Positions 61,801 to 64,000 of a stretch of DNA of 64,000 nt are shown one piece after another. Made by a program: the position numbers and the translations under genes. The notes below the pieces were generated by a model. That model was given only the letters and a program-made list of their open reading frames with translations, was not told the origin of the DNA and searched no databases. Where the stretch lies: positions 1 through 64,000 of the forward strand of contig NZ_JALBGV010000024.1 in assembly GCF_023006505.1 (NCBI RefSeq), given 5' to 3'. The DNA comes from Neorhizobium sp. SHOUNA12A. Its GTDB lineage: Bacteria; Pseudomonadota; Alphaproteobacteria; Rhizobiales; Rhizobiaceae. The number at the start of each line of letters is the position of its first letter. Within the stretch, counting starts at the first letter, position 1.

Positions 61801-62587
61801 GCGGTCCGGGCGGTGGCGGCGTCACCGGTTCGGTCTCGTCTTCCTCCTGCAGGAAATCGAGGGTGAAGTTGCCGTTATAGGCAGGCCTGTTGTCGGCAAC
61901 GGTAAGCTCGCCGTCGAGATTGATCTCGACGGGCTGTGCATCCGGCCAGAGCCTGAGGCGCAGCGGCATACGCTTGCCCTCGGCATCCGCCGTGCCGCTC
62001 GCCAGGTTGAACCGGGTCTCGTAACCGTCGAGCGTCGCATTGCCCTCACCGCGCCAGGGGCCGCGCAGCGAACCTGCGGAAAAGTCGCCGACAAAACCGG
62101 TGATATGCCGCGACTGGCCGGACTGTTCGTCGATCATGTCAATCTCGCCGCCGGTGACATGCACGTCCTCGATGACGACGGTATGGGCCGGGATCGCGGC
62201 GCGGCTGCCGCGCATCCAGTCGAGCGTGCCGTCCTTCAGCAGCCGGACCCGCGCCTTCGGCTGCTCGATGCGCATGTCGAAGATGCGCGCCTCGCCGGAG
62301 AGGAAGGGCGCAAGCTCCATATCCATCGAGAATTGCGCGATCTGCACCAAAGGCTGGCCATCCGTATCGGCCCCCACCCTTACGTCGTGCAGGGTGACTG
62401 AGGGAAACGGCAGTATACGCGCGTCAACATTGCCGTGAACGGTGACCTTCTTGCCGAGGATGCGGCTTGCCTGTTCCTCGAAGCTTACCCGCAGGCTTGA
62501 CCAGTCGACGAACAACGGAGCAAGCAGCGCCGTGAACAGCGCTACCACCACCAATCCGCCGAATGCCAACAGGATGCGTCCGAGCAC
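58880..62587 (-). CDS. AsmA family protein
   Basis: The 1235-residue protein has one N-terminal membrane segment (LGRILLAFGGLVVVALFTALLAPLFV) and a very long beta-rich body, with the AsmA opening RVSFEEQASRILGKKVTVHGNVDARILPFPSVTLHDVRVG and a C-terminal AsmA_2-like block (LRLKGLTIAGINPDALKPLMAGVD). The last ~110 residues are a coiled, Arg/Gln/Ala-rich segment. AsmA-like proteins span the periplasm and carry phospholipids to the outer membrane or affect its assembly. The start is a GTG at 62587. It stands alone, between convergent RHH and upstream FAD-oxidase genes. Confidence 0.9.
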   Translation of the reverse strand: MLGRILLAFGGLVVVALFTALLAPLFVDWSSLRVSFEEQASRILGKKVTVHGNVDARILPFPSVTLHDVRVGADTDGQPLVQIAQFSMDMELAPFLSGEARIFDMRIEQPKARVRLLKDGTLDWMRGSRAAIPAHTVVIEDVHVTGGEIDMIDEQSGQSRHITGFVGDFSAGSLRGPWRGEGNATLDGYETRFNLASGTADAEGKRMPLRLRLWPDAQPVEINLDGELTVADNRPAYNGNFTLDFLQEEDETEPVTPPPPGPRLKGGFEVTNERIRIPQYRLEVGASDNPYVVTGEATLDTGNKPEFLLTADGQQIDVNRLGDGARAKTGRDAAASAQRRINNFIRLAASIPIPQVPGRASLRLPAIVANDTTIRDIRLDIRPAGRGWTVDNVVATLPGRTQLEAKGSLVLRDRTSFVGDMLVASSQPSGLSDWLSGRVAPELRQLRSAGFSAKVNLTPDLQRFDNLELAIGPATLKGRVERQSAQGQTPNLSMSLAGNEIDIDAMRALASLMTGDDAGQDVLDHRVAATLKADRFTAFGVAANNVDTAFTVAGGALSLERLTVGNIEGARISARGRIEGSLLAYSGTGNLSFRSGDPTAFLTMLRNRLPPHPALARLAANGAWFANTDLGANLTVGGSSNGVEIVLKGKTNGSAVNADLKLPGLFDLTGDPDMTLVASLDNPDPMVLLGQAGLDPLPFEGDGTGELLLNVHQGPGATAKTALSFTTAKTSLDVKGDMRIGSDGFGEGSGHVTLRSADLEPYLLMNGIALPQFGTGLPVTLDADVSMTPETVKIAALTGAADGNAISGDIAVDRKAPGMPATGSLNLDNLDLAWLGEAIYGPVSDPKSGAVSSKPFAPPVFYGADVALDVKARTFHTGAFGNIGDFSARVTHRSGGITIENGAGNWQGGRLAGRLLMSNGDGTGLLQARLSAENADLAPLVWTKGGKPVANGKLDFNMSAESTGKTLAELLGATSGSAELRLKGLTIAGINPDALKPLMAGVDKLGGEITEARVRPIVSSLLHQGNAAIGNVTVPVTITAGEARAQNIAAAVGTTKLSGEGRFDLLDDRLSANLAITYNAGDEALAGGDPTIRLDYSGDIAAPTERIDIAAMANFLSQRAFEQQRRRVETLQASVLEKQRLRREVALYNFQAIERQAAREKAAAEERARQQAAEAERQRQGVEAAARAAEEMRQRQISQPPQLIVPPTDDAIRQNFPSLPSAGTPNMPSLPGVQR

Positions 62588-62662
62588 GGTATCCGTCTCC
62601 CTGATCTTGCTAAGAGACTAGTTCTATTGGGTTCGCAGGCAAGTCAAGCTTGCGGGAGCATC

Positions 62663-64000
62663 TCATTCGGCATTCCTGAAGATCTTGCCGGGATTGAAGA
62701 TATTCTTGGGATCGAGCCCCTGTTTGATGGTTCGCATCAGCTGGACTGCGCCGCCCAGTTCCTCTTCCAGAAATGACATCTTGCCTTGGCCGATGCCATG
62801 TTCGCCGGTGCAGGTTCCGTCCATGGCAAGTGCCCGGTGATTGAGGCGGCCGATGAACGCCTCGACCTTTTCGACCGAAGCCGGATCCTTGCCGTCGAAG
62901 AGCACCAGGACGTGGAAATTGCCGTCGCCCGCATGGCCGACGATCGGCGCCAGCAATCCCTGGTCGGCAATATCGGCCTGGGTTTCGGCGACGCATTCGG
63001 CAAGCCGCGAGATCGGCACGCAGACGTCGGTCGACAGGCCGTCGAGTTCCGGCGCCAGCGCCCGGCTCGCCCAGTAGGCATTGTGCCGCGCGTTCCACAG
63101 CTTTGCCCGCTCCTCGGCATTGGCGGTCCATAGAAATTCGTCGCCGCCGCATTCCGTGGCGACCTCGGCAAACTGCGCCGACTGCAGCGCCACCGTTTCC
63201 TCGGTGCCGTGGAATTCCAGGAACAGCGTCGGCTTTTCCGGATAAGAGAGCTTCGAATAGGCATTGCAGGCCCGCATCTGCACGTCGTCCAGCAGTTCGA
63301 TGCGGGCGACCGGAATGCCCATCTGGATGGTCATGATCACGGCGTCACAGGCGGCCTTGACGCTCGGAAAGGCGCAGACGCCGCCGCCGATCTTTTCCGG
63401 AATGCCCTGCAGCCTCAACGTCACCGAGGTGATGACGCCGAGCGTTCCTTCCGAGCCGACGAAGAGACGGGTCAGGTCGTAGCCGGCCGAAGATTTCCGG
63501 GCCCGCTGCGCGGTGCGGATTTCCTCGCCGTCGGCGGTGACGACGGTGAGCGACAGGACATTGTCCTTCATCGTGCCGTAGCGCACCGCGTTGGTGCCGG
63601 AGGCGCGGGTGGCGGCCATGCCGCCGATCGAGGCATTGGCGCCGGGATCGATCGGGAAGAACAGGCCGGTGTCGCGAAGCTCACGGTTCAGTTCCTCGCG
63701 GGTGATGCCGGGCTCGACCGTCACGTCGAGATCCGCCGGGCTGACCCGAAGCACCTTGTTCATGCGGCTGAAATCGATCGAGATGCCGCCCGACGGCGCA
63801 TTCACCTGGCCTTCGAGCGAGGAACCGATACCGAAGGGCACGACCGGTACCCGATGGTCGGCACAGGCCCTGACAACGGCTTTGACGTCATCGGCGCTTT
63901 CAGCGAAGACGACGCCGTCCGGAAGCTGGGCCGGCAGATAGGTCGTCGTATGGGCGTGCTGCTCGCGAAACGACTGGCCGGTCTGAAAACGCTCCCCGAA
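62663..64000 (-). CDS. FAD-linked oxidase, GlcD/D-lactate dehydrogenase type (5' end outside window)
   Basis: The minus-strand frame is open to the right edge of the window, so the N-terminus is missing; 445 residues are present. The FAD-binding (PCMH) domain shows VPFGIGSSLEGQVNAP, PGANASIGGMAATRASGTNAVRYG and RLFVGSEGTLGVIT. The C-terminal FAD-oxidase domain has PIVGHAGDGNFHVLVLFDG and MDGTCTGEHGIGQGK. These enzymes oxidise D-lactate, glycolate or other D-2-hydroxy acids and pass electrons to cytochrome c or quinone. The single-subunit form favours a D-lactate dehydrogenase (cytochrome), but this is not certain. Confidence 0.92.
   Translation of the reverse strand, partial: FGERFQTGQSFREQHAHTTTYLPAQLPDGVVFAESADDVKAVVRACADHRVPVVPFGIGSSLEGQVNAPSGGISIDFSRMNKVLRVSPADLDVTVEPGITREELNRELRDTGLFFPIDPGANASIGGMAATRASGTNAVRYGTMKDNVLSLTVVTADGEEIRTAQRARKSSAGYDLTRLFVGSEGTLGVITSVTLRLQGIPEKIGGGVCAFPSVKAACDAVIMTIQMGIPVARIELLDDVQMRACNAYSKLSYPEKPTLFLEFHGTEETVALQSAQFAEVATECGGDEFLWTANAEERAKLWNARHNAYWASRALAPELDGLSTDVCVPISRLAECVAETQADIADQGLLAPIVGHAGDGNFHVLVLFDGKDPASVEKVEAFIGRLNHRALAMDGTCTGEHGIGQGKMSFLEEELGGAVQLMRTIKQGLDPKNIFNPGKIFRNAE

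Overview
The window is chromosomal DNA of a Rhizobiales bacterium, most likely of the Rhizobiaceae (Rhizobium/Agrobacterium type). The evidence is a two-piece, circularly permuted tmRNA gene with an alphaproteobacterial tag, the core orders thyA-folA-hflK-hflC-degP and ilvB-ilvH, a BA14K-family protein, high-GC codon use, and a Rhizobiales-type fragment of an IS481-like transposase at the left edge. No database search could be run. All calls rest on reading the translations and the DNA.

Region by region. 1-5019: transposase tail, an MFS exporter, an acetamidase/formamidase, a BA14K-repeat protein and two unrecognised genes. 5451-9136: tRNA-Lys(CTT), PhzF isomerase, a NUDIX hydrolase overlapping an endonuclease/exonuclease/phosphatase-fold protein, and a DUF4189 protein. 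9147-12919: a three-gene Fe(III)/phosphonate-type ABC transporter preceded by a very good Pho box, so it is probably induced by phosphate starvation. 13097-18810: a CASTOR/POLLUX-like ion channel, an aminotransferase, a VapBC-type toxin-antitoxin pair, ilvC, and a TetR regulator with a visible promoter and operator. 18952-25769: regulator/enzyme pairs (AraC with a zinc alcohol dehydrogenase, HxlR with a QorB-like reductase), a small P-loop kinase, an Asp/Glu racemase-family enzyme, a MarR-GNAT fusion whose ribosome-binding site lies in a hairpin, and pdxJ. 26110-32099: a MerR regulator with an extra C-terminal helix-turn-helix, a Dda/RecD-like helicase, an ECF sigma/anti-sigma cassette, a cobalt-type nitrile hydratase with a His-rich tail, and a LysE exporter. 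32274-46537: an aldo/keto reductase, ilvB-ilvH behind a leader-peptide attenuator, a HerA-like ATPase, miaA and serB starting back to back, a BrnT/BrnA pair, a GNAT enzyme, degP, hflC, hflK, folA and thyA.

46638-57107 is an accessory region dominated by copper handling. It holds a DUF4396 membrane domain fused to a multicopper oxidase, a CusRS-like two-component system, four small exported proteins of unknown function, a TolC-family lipoprotein, a Tat-exported multicopper oxidase, a cupredoxin and a CusF-like chaperone. Neither an RND pump (CusA/CusB) nor a P-type copper ATPase is present, so the cluster looks like a periplasmic oxidation and sequestration system with its own outer-membrane protein. 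The region ends directly before ssrA. ssrA is followed by sspB, whose product delivers ssrA-tagged proteins to ClpXP, then by two small genes, a large AsmA-family gene and a glycolate/D-lactate dehydrogenase gene cut by the right edge.

The strongest regulatory observations are the ilv leader peptide MKISIALIVVGTRMGRTV with its terminator, probably translated from a nearly leaderless transcript; the Pho box before the ABC transporter; and a 14-bp palindrome before the small genes of the copper cluster.
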